This document shows positions 53,881-63,184 of a stretch of 64,000 nt of DNA, in pieces; within the stretch, counting starts at the first letter, position 1, and every line of letters begins with the position of its first letter. The notes beneath the pieces were generated by a model, which saw nothing but the letters and a program-made list of their open reading frames with translations, was not told where the DNA came from and searched no databases. This DNA comes from Pigmentibacter sp. JX0631 (GTDB lineage Bacteria > Bdellovibrionota_B > Oligoflexia > Silvanigrellales > Silvanigrellaceae). The stretch is from contig NZ_CP123622.1 in NCBI RefSeq assembly GCF_029873255.1, positions 682,501-746,500 of the forward strand. The letters run 5' to 3'. A program made the translations under genes and the position numbers.

Positions 53881-55683
53881 TCAATTTTTTCCCCAAAGTT
53901 CAATTATAAATTTTTCTTCTATAAAATTAGCCGGATATGCAATAAATACTTTTGGAATTCTAGATATATTTTTAAAAAAATTAGGCAACCTTTCATATTC
54001 ACAAACACTATTATAAGATTCTTCCAGTCTTCTTAAATTAACTTCACTATGATTAGATTTATCATCTAAAACAATACCATTCCAAAATCCATACGAAAAT
54101 GGTTCATAAATATTATAAAATTTTGAACTAAGAACCCCTAAATTTGCCTTCTCACACATTAGTTTAAAATGACTATTTTCATTTTTTATCATTAAGTTAT
54201 CTGAACTTTTGATCCTAAAATAAATACTATTATAATCTGATGTTTCAAAAATTTCTTGCAGTGTAAAAAAATCCGAAGAGCGATGTTTTTCATTAGGCAA
54301 AGGACTATTATGCGCTAATACTTCCATTATTTTTTTACCCATATTTCTTTCTAATTTTGATTCATCATACCTAACAATATAGTTGTCAATTGAACTAGTT
54401 TTATTGTTTAAACATGTACTTATATTTCTATAACATTCATCTGCAAAATTATGGTAAAATTCTATATTATTATTAGAATGTTTTACAATATTTTTTAATA
54501 TATTTTTTAAATCAATTTCTAATTCTTGATGTTCAAGCATTCTATTTGCCACTGAATTATTGTCATATTGTTTTATAATTAGATCTCTTATTTTCTGTCT
54601 AAATTCTATTAACTTATTTTTATCTTCATAATTTTCAGTAATTGTAAAGTCTAATTTTTTCCCATTTGAGTCTACTATATTTAATGAATCGTATGGTTCC
54701 GTTTTTACTTGTTCTACAACCCAATGAGAAAGGGAATGATCTGCAAGTTGTTTTGGATAGGCTTCTGAAACATATTTATTAACACTATCAAATATTTCTT
54801 GACATTCTATGATATTATTAAGAGTACATGTATTGGTTTTAAGTGCTGTATTTAAGGCTTCTGGTGTCCCACCTATTTGTATTCCATGCACACTAAGCGT
54901 CGAATGTCTTAGTGTTTCGTCACTAACCATTTTTAAATTAGCAGATAGTTTAAATTTTCCTTTTACTTCCTTATCTCCTTCCTTTTTGTCTCCATCATTG
55001 CCAGAAGTTGAATCTATAACTGCGTTTTGCACTACACCTATTTTATTTTCAAATTCATTACGAGCAGTTCGATTATCAAATTTTATTTTTACAGTTATAA
55101 TTAATTTTGATGAGTAAAGTTTACTTGTTACTACTTCATCTCCACATGTTTTCATAAAATCATAAATATTATTTAGTTTTCCATTTTTATCAAAGTAACT
55201 TAAAGCGGTTTTATTTAAAGTAAATGCAGCACTATCATTATGCATTAAATTAACCCTTCCAAGTATTACATTAGAAGAATAAGTTACTGTCCTACTTAAG
55301 CGAGTGGTTTTAGCATCATCGAGAAAACGAGATTCTGGTGTTACAGTATATCTTTCTGTTGGAATAGAAGAATCTTTCAGACTAGTGTCAAGTATTTTTC
55401 TTATTTCTGAATAATTTAGATTATCTCTTAAATTAACAAATGATCGCTCAGAATTTGTAGGAATTTCTAGCTTATAATTTTCAAGACATCCCTCTTTAAA
55501 AATGTGTTTCATTACGTGATACCCACCCATATCCTTGGGAGTACTTGTATCTATTTGAGAAATGGACACATGGTTTGAGCTAGTTTTTTTATTTATCAAG
55601 CTATTAGTTTTTGTTCCGCAAGAAATTAAACTAACACTCTGTAACGTGCAATAAATAACAAATTTATTAAGTATATTTTTCAT
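53881..55683 (-). CDS. Large putative lipoprotein of unknown function
   Basis: A 600-residue exported protein with a lipoprotein-type start: MKNILNKFVIYCTLQSVSLISC, with Cys22 preceded by LIS. The mature protein is highly polar, rich in Asn, Ser, Lys and Glu, with scattered cysteines (NTCTLNNIIECQE, DECYRNISTC) that may form disulphides. A Gly/Asp/Lys-rich segment (about residues 230-243) looks like a flexible linker. No known domain was recognised. RBS CGAGGATA precedes the ATG. It lies upstream of the exported Ppx-like gene on the same strand but with a 400-base gap, so joint transcription is doubtful. Confidence 0.6.
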   Translation of the reverse strand: MKNILNKFVIYCTLQSVSLISCGTKTNSLINKKTSSNHVSISQIDTSTPKDMGGYHVMKHIFKEGCLENYKLEIPTNSERSFVNLRDNLNYSEIRKILDTSLKDSSIPTERYTVTPESRFLDDAKTTRLSRTVTYSSNVILGRVNLMHNDSAAFTLNKTALSYFDKNGKLNNIYDFMKTCGDEVVTSKLYSSKLIITVKIKFDNRTARNEFENKIGVVQNAVIDSTSGNDGDKKEGDKEVKGKFKLSANLKMVSDETLRHSTLSVHGIQIGGTPEALNTALKTNTCTLNNIIECQEIFDSVNKYVSEAYPKQLADHSLSHWVVEQVKTEPYDSLNIVDSNGKKLDFTITENYEDKNKLIEFRQKIRDLIIKQYDNNSVANRMLEHQELEIDLKNILKNIVKHSNNNIEFYHNFADECYRNISTCLNNKTSSIDNYIVRYDESKLERNMGKKIMEVLAHNSPLPNEKHRSSDFFTLQEIFETSDYNSIYFRIKSSDNLMIKNENSHFKLMCEKANLGVLSSKFYNIYEPFSYGFWNGIVLDDKSNHSEVNLRRLEESYNSVCEYERLPNFFKNISRIPKVFIAYPANFIEEKFIIELWGKN

Positions 55684-57436
55684 ATTATCCTCGGAGCTAG
55701 TTGAAAGTTGAGAAAAATCATGAAAGGTTAAAGAAATAGATCATTTTTGGTATAATACTATCGTTGAAAAAATTACAAAGAATATCAGTTAACAGCTGAT
55801 ATAATGTATTTAGAAAGACAACATTTACTTAAAAAGGCTTATTCCTCTAGTTTATTTTTCAAATAAATGAATAAAATTTCGAATTCTTGTCGAAATAAAC
55901 TCACTATTTTTAAATACATTTAATTCATGGGAAATTTTTTTTATATTTTGAGATTAAAATTTAGGTATTTTTTTGTGAGCCGGTCATTTATAATTATGCT
56001 TTACTTTTTTATCTATTTAAGCTTTATCACCAAGAGTTGTATTATTTCTTGCATTAAAAATAATCCTGACCCCCATTTGAATTTGTCACTTTTAATTATA
56101 AAATGGTGAACAGATGGACAAGTTAAAGGAAACAAGAATTTTGTTAAAAAAATTAAAAATAAATTTAATATTTTTAAAATTATCCAAAACTCCAACGACA
56201 TAAATAATAGCGCTTTCTTCATTGGAAAACATGAAATTAAAGTAAGGACTTATTTTTAAAAAAGGTGAGGAGAAAGTGAAAGAAAACTCTCAGGCTGGAA
56301 GATAAAAAGGTGATGAGCTAGTTCTGCCTTCCCATTGGTAGATTCTTTGTTACTCTTTTTTTTGCAAAAATATTTTAACAAATTTAAGATATTATTCAAT
56401 TTTGACCAATATTTTTCTTAACTATTTAGCTAAATAAATAATATATCAATGAAATTGTTGTACTTGATCATCAACATTAACCTTACGACCTGTGCATTTT
56501 TTTCAACTTTCTTCTCACATTTTTAAAAATTAATTCTAATTTAAATTTTTATTTACCTAAGAAAAAAGCAAATCAATTAAATTTATTGGATTTTTAAATA
56601 ACTTTGAAATATAGAATTTACTTGCAACTACAAACAAGAAAACACGTTTCAATGAAAACAAAACAAGTTTTACAAATTGAATTAATACTCAATAATAAGT
56701 CTTGTTAAGATAAATAAACTAAAAATATTTTGTCCATGGCTAAAACAAATTTATTTGTTTTTATTAAATTAACTAGATCAAAAAAGTATTTTCTTTTAAT
56801 GAAAAATTTATTCAAAATAAGTCAGCAGTCTTTTGCAACTCTTGTTAAATTATCAAATTGAAGTTAGTGACCTCCAAATTTTCCGGAAACTTAGATTCGC
56901 TAAAGATTTCAACAACAATGCTTTCAGGAAGTTTTTGCTTACCTACTCAAGCGCATGATCTTCTTTTGTTTAGTTTTTTAACTATTAATTTAAATTTAAT
57001 AATTTATGTTTATTTGTTGAATAATTTCTTTTTCAACAAGTATTTTATATATTTTTTTAAATTTTAAAAGTCAAGAAAATTTTTAATATTTAATTATATT
57101 TTATATATATAAGAAATTATTTTGAAATTTTTTTTTTAATAGAGTTGCCAATTTTCTTTAAATGTTACTTTTGGATATGCTTATAGGTATAGGCTATAAG
57201 TTAGTAGAATGTATAAAGGGCTAATAATCAAAACTTTAATTTTTGTATAATCATACTCTAGAACTATCCTATATCCTATAAAAACTATTTTATATTCTAG
57301 ACTTATATCTTATAAGGGATAAATATCAAAAAATTATTGTCTTTTATTAAACACTTACTCAGAAAATATTGATTTAACGCATAATATTAATTTTTATAAG
57401 AATTACAATAATACATAATTTTATTTTTCATAAGAA
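55684..57436. other. Long gene-poor, very AT-rich region with repeats and possible mobile-element debris
   Basis: About 1.75 kb without a credible gene; short open frames here have no RBS or family resemblance. At 56061-56089 the segment with CCTGACCCCCATTTGAATT, unusually G/C-rich for the surroundings, looks like the TGACCCCC-type ends of some IS21-like elements. At 56262-56346 lies a second less AT-rich patch. On the minus strand 56845-56946 a short frame (KQKLPESIVVEIFSESKF) reads like a transposase fragment, but only weakly. At 57182-57316 TATAGG/CCTATA repeats and a CTTATA-TCT-TATAAG hairpin are clustered. Best seen as a decayed insertion site. Confidence 0.4.
57182..57316. repeat. Cluster of inverted and direct TATAGG/CCTATA repeats
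   Basis: TATAGGTATAGGCTATA (from 57183) is nearly the reverse complement of CTATCCTATATCCTATA (57264-57280), about 65 bases apart. They are followed by CTTATA-TCT-TATAAG (57302-57316). The motifs could pair into a long imperfect hairpin or be protein-binding repeats. In DNA this AT-rich, function is not implied. Confidence 0.4.
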
Positions 57437-58579
57437 TTAAAGATATATTAATCCACACTTTAAGTTATAAAAAATTTTACCATAGGAAACTTTATTTGCA
57501 ATTTCATTTAATACATTGAAGCTTAAATTTTTGTAATGAAATATTTTATCTTCAGAATCAAATGTACTTGCATGAATAACATAACCATTTTGCTTCACTT
57601 TAAAATTTCCAATATTATTCATCACTCCTGCTGATAATATAAGATGAATATCAGGACTATGTTGCCAAAACTTTTTCCCAACTCCTTGAAAGTGATCAAA
57701 ACAAATTTCTATACCTAGAGTAAAGTGTTTATCGTTATGAATTGGAATGCAGTATAAACCGACACCATTTTGATATATTTTCTCAGACTTTATTCCGGGC
57801 ATAAATAATTGATTACTATAATCATCTTCTTCATCATAACCGGCAATTTTATTATATTTTACTATTCTTTTTCCTGATAAATAGCCAAATGTTTTATTTG
57901 AAATTAAATTGAAATTGCTTTTTTTCCCATGATATTCTCCCACTCTATCAGAAAAATTTTTTGTATCTCTAATATTGTACATGTTAAATTCATGCTGAAT
58001 TAAATACTTAAGATGTGCAGAAGAATTTTTTGTTTTATCATCAATTATTGTAGATTTATAAAATTCATAAGGTGATTTATAAAAATCAATACCTCTTGAT
58101 TTTTTTTCTTTAACATAATCTTTATACTTATTCATAGTTTCATATAAAGAAGATTCACTCTTGGTATTTTTTTCACCATATTTTTTTTCACTCGCAATTG
58201 TTCCTAATAATATTAAAATATTTTTATATTTTTCTGAAAGTTTATGGATTTTATTTTCTATAAGTAATTTCTCTTCATTTAAAATTATTTTTTTCTGTTT
58301 AGTTAATGATAAGAAATATTCTGGGGCAAGAAGTATTGCTTTTACTTGCTGATTTTTAAAATTTTTTTTATGTAATTCCTTAAACTTTATATATTCATTG
58401 TCACTTATTATTTTTATCTTATTTACTCCAATACAACTGTAAAATGAAAAATTATTTTCTAGATGCATTAACTGATCATGAATGTAATTAAGAATATGCT
58501 CAATTCTTTTAAATTTTTCTTCCAATGAAAATGTATCTTTATAAATTGAATATACTTTAAAAATAAAAATAGGTGACAT
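57437..58579 (-). CDS. Divergent carbon-nitrogen hydrolase (nitrilase superfamily)
   Basis: A 380-residue protein in which a nitrilase-type Glu-Lys-Cys triad can be picked out: Glu87 in LLAPEYFL, a Lys in IVKYNKIAGYDEED (Lys241 or Lys244) and Cys293 in LGIEICFDHFQG. The strand ILLGTIASEKK after the Glu and the HLILSAGVMNN segment near the C-terminus also fit the four-layer fold. About 100 residues are inserted between the Glu and Lys. The substrate, presumably an amide or nitrile, is unknown. RBS AAAGAGA precedes the ATG. It follows the XPB/Bax1 pair on the same strand, 97 bases after the nuclease stop. Confidence 0.65.
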   Translation of the reverse strand: MSPIFIFKVYSIYKDTFSLEEKFKRIEHILNYIHDQLMHLENNFSFYSCIGVNKIKIISDNEYIKFKELHKKNFKNQQVKAILLAPEYFLSLTKQKKIILNEEKLLIENKIHKLSEKYKNILILLGTIASEKKYGEKNTKSESSLYETMNKYKDYVKEKKSRGIDFYKSPYEFYKSTIIDDKTKNSSAHLKYLIQHEFNMYNIRDTKNFSDRVGEYHGKKSNFNLISNKTFGYLSGKRIVKYNKIAGYDEEDDYSNQLFMPGIKSEKIYQNGVGLYCIPIHNDKHFTLGIEICFDHFQGVGKKFWQHSPDIHLILSAGVMNNIGNFKVKQNGYVIHASTFDSEDKIFHYKNLSFNVLNEIANKVSYGKIFYNLKCGLIYL

Positions 58580-58676
58580 AAATCTCTTTCAATAAAAGTC
58601 TAGTTTACTTAGATCAAGATAAATCGCTAAAACAAATTTCATGTACTAGCAAGAGTAAGCAAACAAATATTATTTT

Positions 58677-59903
58677 TTATTGAAATAATTTAAGTATTTC
58701 TAAAACTTGATTAATAGAAGGGACTTCACGAAAAATAAAACCTTTTTCATGAAAATATTTAGACTCTTGTATTCGTGATGCTATATCTTGATCTTTCAGC
58801 AAACTTTTTGCAACTCCAAGAACAAGATTATAAGAATTACTATTTTCAATATTTTCCAATCTTTGAAGAAAAGCTTTCTTATGCCAAGAATGAAATAATT
58901 CTAAAAATACTACTTTATTATTATTAATAAATTTAAAATCAGGAAAAAAGAAACTACTTCCATCAAACAATATTTCTTCATCATTTTGATCAATTTTCCA
59001 ATATTCCGACTTATTTTTAAAAAGTTCAGAAAAAGTTTGAAATTCTTCGGGTATATAGCTGGAAAAATTTTTATAGTGAGAAATTAGTGGTGATTTCTCA
59101 CTTATTTCTAGCACTCCTTGGCTTCTACTTGACTTAGAAATTGCTATATTTGCAATTAACTTCCATTTTGTTAAAAGCACAATATTTGGAAAAAATGCTG
59201 CTAAGTTAAATCCATACTTTTGAGTTTGAATAAATAAAGAGATTGGTCCATCGATTTGGACATAAAAATTATCATCTTTAATTTCAATATAAGCTACTAA
59301 TTGATAAAATTTTAATTGACGGAGTAAAAATCTTAGATCTGCTTTTGAATTTTTATGCTGTCCAATTTCAATAGTTACTGCTTCACTATAAAATAGTAAT
59401 CCTTGCACTAAAGAAACATTATAACGATTTAATAATTTTATTTCTTCGATATCTTTAAATGCTATAATTTTACTATTCTCAGGTAAATCTGAGTAAAGTA
59501 TTTTCTGAATTTCTTCGATTGATTTCTCAACAGTTTTAGCTATATCTTTTAAATAATGCGACAATTTAATTTCAGAATTTTCTTTTAAAAAAAGAGTTGC
59601 ATTAGAAAATAGTTTATGTCGAAATTCATTCATATCACTTGTCATTACTTCGGCATATTTTAATCTATCATGCAAAAGTTTAATAATTCCTTTTAAAATT
59701 ATTTCTTCAATACTAGATTCAATCAAAAGCTGTTGCTCTATTTGTTCTTCAACTTCATATCTGGTTAAACCTATAGCATTTGAAAAAACTTGCAAAGCAC
59801 TTCTAGCAAAATTTAAAAGTTCAGGGTCACTAGATGAAATGAATTTAGGAAGAATCTGTCCTTTACTTTTTTTAAAGTTCAGAAGTTCTTTTTTCGTAAG
59901 CAC
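58677..59903 (-). CDS. DUF790/Bax1-like nuclease
   Basis: A 408-residue protein of the DUF790 family, whose archaeal member Bax1 is a structure-specific nuclease that binds XPB helicase. Matching blocks are LNRYNVSLVQGLLFYSEAV, VQIDGPISLFIQTQKYGFNL, AAFFPNIVLLTKWKLIANI and the restriction-endonuclease-like end FFFPDFKFINNNKVVFLELF (Asp322, Glu335), followed by HSWHKKAFLQRLE. The N-terminus is helical. It starts at GTG 59903 with AAGGA upstream and overlaps the helicase gene by 32 bases. The pair probably acts together to unwind and cut damaged or branched DNA. Confidence 0.82.
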   Translation of the reverse strand: MLTKKELLNFKKSKGQILPKFISSSDPELLNFARSALQVFSNAIGLTRYEVEEQIEQQLLIESSIEEIILKGIIKLLHDRLKYAEVMTSDMNEFRHKLFSNATLFLKENSEIKLSHYLKDIAKTVEKSIEEIQKILYSDLPENSKIIAFKDIEEIKLLNRYNVSLVQGLLFYSEAVTIEIGQHKNSKADLRFLLRQLKFYQLVAYIEIKDDNFYVQIDGPISLFIQTQKYGFNLAAFFPNIVLLTKWKLIANIAISKSSRSQGVLEISEKSPLISHYKNFSSYIPEEFQTFSELFKNKSEYWKIDQNDEEILFDGSSFFFPDFKFINNNKVVFLELFHSWHKKAFLQRLENIENSNSYNLVLGVAKSLLKDQDIASRIQESKYFHEKGFIFREVPSINQVLEILKLFQ

Positions 59904-61254
59904 TATGCATTTTCCTTCTTTGGTTTACAAAATATTCGCTTGTTCCAGCGGAAATTAATTCATACAATATAGCTTTTTTTCCTTCTTTGGCACGTAGTAT
60001 TCTTCCCAATCTTTGTACATGCTCTCTCACTGTTCCACTACCAGAAACCACAACTGCAACATTAGCTTCTGGAACGTCAACTCCCTCATTCAAGACCTTT
60101 GAAGTAACTAAAATATTATAGACTCCCTGCCTGAAAAGAGTAAGAAACTGCTCTCTTTCCTTAACTTTTGTATGATGAGTAAGAACTGGTAAATAAAAAC
60201 TTTTTCCAATTGAATATGCTGTTTCATTATCTTGAGTGAAAATAAGAACTCTATCTGTTCGATGTTTGAGTATAATATCCCAAACGTAATTTAATTTATT
60301 TTCGGATGATTGAGATAATTTTTTTTGCTTTAAATATGCTGCAAAAGCTTCTTTTCCATCTGATGTTCGACAAGTTAATTGAATGAATTGCTGCCAGCCA
60401 TTTTTCTGTTGAAAATTAATGTTATTTTTACGAATAAAATTCAAATAAATTTGTCGATATTCTTGATATTGCTTTTTCTCAGTTTCAGACATTTCGACTT
60501 CAAGTGTTATTATTTCGTAAGGTGCAAGAGTTTTTCCTTCAAGATCTTTTATATCCGTTTGGTAACAAATTCCGCCACATAATTCATATAATAGCTTTTC
60601 TTTTCCGTCAGATCTTTCTGGTGTAGCAGTCAATGCCAAACGAAACGGAGCAATAGAACTTAATGCAGTATATTGCATTTGTTCACTGGGTAAATGATGA
60701 CACTCATCAAAAATTAAAAAACCAAATTTATTTCCCTTTGAAGGCACATGGATCAGAGCAGAATCATACGTTGCTACAGTAATATTTTCTGGCTGGTTAT
60801 AGCCACCACCAAGTAATCCTATTTTAGTGCCAAAAAATTTTAACAAGACATCATACCACTGGGTCATTAAATCAATAGTAGGCACATGTATTAATGTGGG
60901 ACGTTGTATTTTTGCTATTGCTAGAACAGCTAAAATAGTTTTTCCAGCTCCAGTAGGTAAAACAACAACTCCATTAGACTGTTGATTTAACCAAGCATTA
61001 AGAGCTTGGGTTTGATAGGCTCTTGGTTCGATCTGCATTTGAATTGAAAAATTTTGGGGTAAAAAATCTTTTGCCTCATCCTGATAAACTATTTGCTCTT
61101 TTCTTAAACCCAAAATAATATTTCGATAATGATACCCCATCGCACGAAAAGCAGATACCCTAATATCCCATTTTAAATATGGAAAAATGGAAGCTAAATT
61201 TTGTGCCAGATTCGATATTAATAATGTTCCTTTATCAAACCTAATATGTATCAA
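59872..61254 (-). CDS. XPB-like superfamily 2 DNA helicase
   Basis: A 460-residue SF2 helicase of the XPB/Rad25 type. A short N-terminal domain (about 1-70) like the damage-recognition domain is followed by QTQALNAWL, Walker A LPTGAGKT (102-106), DEAD-type box DECHH (183-187), LALTATPERSDG, and in the second RecA domain VLIFTQDNETAYS, TSKVLNEGVDVPEANVAVV and QRLGRILRAKEG. It starts at TTG 61254 with a very strong GGAGG RBS and overlaps the Bax1-like nuclease gene. In archaea the same partners act as a helicase-nuclease machine proposed for nucleotide excision repair; this is a bacterial instance. Confidence 0.9.
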   Translation of the reverse strand: MIHIRFDKGTLLISNLAQNLASIFPYLKWDIRVSAFRAMGYHYRNIILGLRKEQIVYQDEAKDFLPQNFSIQMQIEPRAYQTQALNAWLNQQSNGVVVLPTGAGKTILAVLAIAKIQRPTLIHVPTIDLMTQWYDVLLKFFGTKIGLLGGGYNQPENITVATYDSALIHVPSKGNKFGFLIFDECHHLPSEQMQYTALSSIAPFRLALTATPERSDGKEKLLYELCGGICYQTDIKDLEGKTLAPYEIITLEVEMSETEKKQYQEYRQIYLNFIRKNNINFQQKNGWQQFIQLTCRTSDGKEAFAAYLKQKKLSQSSENKLNYVWDIILKHRTDRVLIFTQDNETAYSIGKSFYLPVLTHHTKVKEREQFLTLFRQGVYNILVTSKVLNEGVDVPEANVAVVVSGSGTVREHVQRLGRILRAKEGKKAILYELISAGTSEYFVNQRRKMHSAYEKRTSEL

Positions 61255-61555
61255 GACTCCTCCTACTATTGATCCATAGTTTCATTTACAAATGCTGTAT
61301 TAAATGTCAAGTATTAACTTTGAGGAAAAAATCAAACCTATTTTTTGAAATAACAACTACAAAGTTGATTTAATAACATTTAATTAGAATTATAATTAAT
61401 TTAATTTTAAAAAATTCTTTAAATGGATATAGTTTTAGATAAATATTTTAACAAAAATATATTTACAAATTGCTATTTTTATTTTACTTATAAATTGTAA
61501 GTTGTATATAAATATTTTTACTCACTGTTTCCATGAATTTGTTTTAGGAGATGAA
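61255..61555. other. Divergent intergenic region upstream of the XPB-like helicase
   Basis: About 300 very AT-rich bases between the helicase (minus) and a small exported protein (plus). The only sure elements are the two RBSs (GGAGG for the helicase, AGGAGATG for the exported protein). No promoter stands out, and no small gene or RNA was recognised. Confidence 0.4.
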
Positions 61556-62008
61556 ATGTTAATCCAAAAAATTTCAAGAAAAATATTTGCATTTTTTTTA
61601 ACAACTATTTGCTTTAATCCAAGTTTTTTAATTGCAAATCCAGCAGGTAATTTATGGAATTTTGAGAAAAGTGAACGCATTTTTCATTTTATCCCTAATC
61701 CAGAGCCAAATGAAGGAAATTTATTTGGAATAAATTACACTTGTAATAGCTTTAGTCCAAATTATGTTTCTTTACTTATATTTTACCAAGGAAAATCACC
61801 GATAATTTCAGCAAATCCAGAAGCATTTATTCATAATAAAGCATTAAATAAAAACCCGCTTAGTCTTGAAGAACGAGGTTTTATGCTTGTAAAAAATTTA
61901 TCTAAAATGTCTTTAGTGCTAAGTTTTGGAAGCAAATACCACATTTCAAACTTTACAGGAATTCCAATTCAAGGTCTTGACTGTAGTTCTCAGGAAATTA
62001 GCCATTAA
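61556..62008 (+). CDS. Small exported protein of unknown family
   Basis: A 150-residue protein with a signal peptide (MLIQKISRKIFAFFLTTICF, cleaved after FLIA). The mature part starts NPAGNLWNFEKSERIFHFIPNPEP and looks like a small beta-rich domain with one central Cys (NYTC) and one near the end (DCSS), probably a disulphide. No family is recognised. The open frame begins at 61502, but the RBS AGGAGATG before ATG 61556 and the signal peptide decide this start. It is divergent from the helicase operon. Confidence 0.6.
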   Translation: MLIQKISRKIFAFFLTTICFNPSFLIANPAGNLWNFEKSERIFHFIPNPEPNEGNLFGINYTCNSFSPNYVSLLIFYQGKSPIISANPEAFIHNKALNKNPLSLEERGFMLVKNLSKMSLVLSFGSKYHISNFTGIPIQGLDCSSQEISH

Positions 62009-62130
62009 AAAACTTTCCGCTATTGGTAAGCATCTTCTCTTTTTTTATATAAAATATTATTTTACTTTTTTCTCAATACCAAGTAGAATCAACTTTGATT
62101 TAATCATTATTTTATTTTGCAGGTATTTAT

Positions 62131-63042
62131 ATGAAAAATAATAAGTATTTTAATATTGAAAATATTATAAAGGATGTTAAATTAAACCAAAAATTTCCGT
62201 TTCAATCTATTGTCATAAATTCAAAAAAATTTGATATTAAAAAAAAAATTAACCTTTATAACAATAATAAATTTAGTAACTACTGGTTATTACGAGATCT
62301 CTTGATTAAAAACAATGGAAGTATTTCAGAAATAAAAAAAAATTTATATATGCGTTATGGTGGGGATGAAATAGCACATAAAATTCTCGATGATCTTGAA
62401 TTAAAAGATAAATTAAAAAATTATAAGATATTAAACGCAGGTTCAGGATTTGGTTCAGATCTAATTGAGCATGCCTATTTATTGCCTAATTCAAGCTTTA
62501 TAGGAATAGAATATAATAAAAAATATGCAGATTTATCATGTAAAATTGTTCATTCATTAGGTTTGGAACAAAGAATAAAAATTTATTGTGCAGATTTATC
62601 TAATACAGAAGACCTTCTTAAGATAAGAGATAAAGAGGGATTATTTGATGGCGTTTATTCAAATTTAGCAGTTTTACACATCAAAAATAAGAATTTAGTT
62701 TACGAAAATATTTACAAATTAATGAAAGAAAACACGAAATTCAGAAATGAAGATTACATTAATGACTCTTTAACTGATATAAAATTTGCTGAAGAAAAAA
62801 TTGGTTGTCAGAATTTAAAAACAATTTCTGAAATGTATGAAATTGCAGAGCAAGTAGGATATAAAAATTCATTGTTTGAAGAATTAACTAATAGCTGGAA
62901 AATATTCACTAAAGAAAGAGCAATTAATTATGCAAATTTAAGAAAGAAGAAAAGCAAAATAAAGGAAGATTTCTTAAATGATGTTTCATACTTTTTTTCT
63001 TTAAAAAATGGAGCTGGAGGGGTTTTTATTCATACTAAGTAA
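62131..63042 (+). CDS. Class I SAM-dependent methyltransferase
   Basis: A 303-residue protein with a central Rossmann-type methyltransferase domain. Motif I is ILNAGSGFGSDLIE, the acidic ribose-binding residue is in FIGIEYNKKYADL, motif II/III is IYCADLSN and motif IV-like is DGVYSNLAVLHI. About 100 N-terminal residues precede it, and the final approx. 75 are basic and helical, which might bind nucleic acid or protein. The RBS is CAGGTA. The substrate (small molecule, protein, RNA) is unknown. Base composition is like that of its neighbours. Confidence 0.75.
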   Translation: MKNNKYFNIENIIKDVKLNQKFPFQSIVINSKKFDIKKKINLYNNNKFSNYWLLRDLLIKNNGSISEIKKNLYMRYGGDEIAHKILDDLELKDKLKNYKILNAGSGFGSDLIEHAYLLPNSSFIGIEYNKKYADLSCKIVHSLGLEQRIKIYCADLSNTEDLLKIRDKEGLFDGVYSNLAVLHIKNKNLVYENIYKLMKENTKFRNEDYINDSLTDIKFAEEKIGCQNLKTISEMYEIAEQVGYKNSLFEELTNSWKIFTKERAINYANLRKKKSKIKEDFLNDVSYFFSLKNGAGGVFIHTK

Positions 63043-63184
63043 AATTGATTCAATATTTTACCATGCTATATAATTTTCCTTAAATAATTTAATCATAGTC
63101 TTTTGAAAAAAGTTTTATGTACAAAATTATAGACATTTTTTTCCAATTTTGTTAAATCAATCCCTCCGTCCTTTGGAGTATGGA

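Noticed and set aside
56013-56222. Short open frames on both strands in the 55.9-57.1 kb region
   Set aside because: No RBS, no family resemblance, overlapping one another, and biased towards Phe/Leu/Ile codons as expected from random AT-rich DNA.
56262-56325. Glycine-riboswitch-like words (GGAGA ... AACTCTCAGGC)
   Set aside because: Only short pieces match; the conserved core of the aptamer is missing and no gene follows for more than a kilobase.
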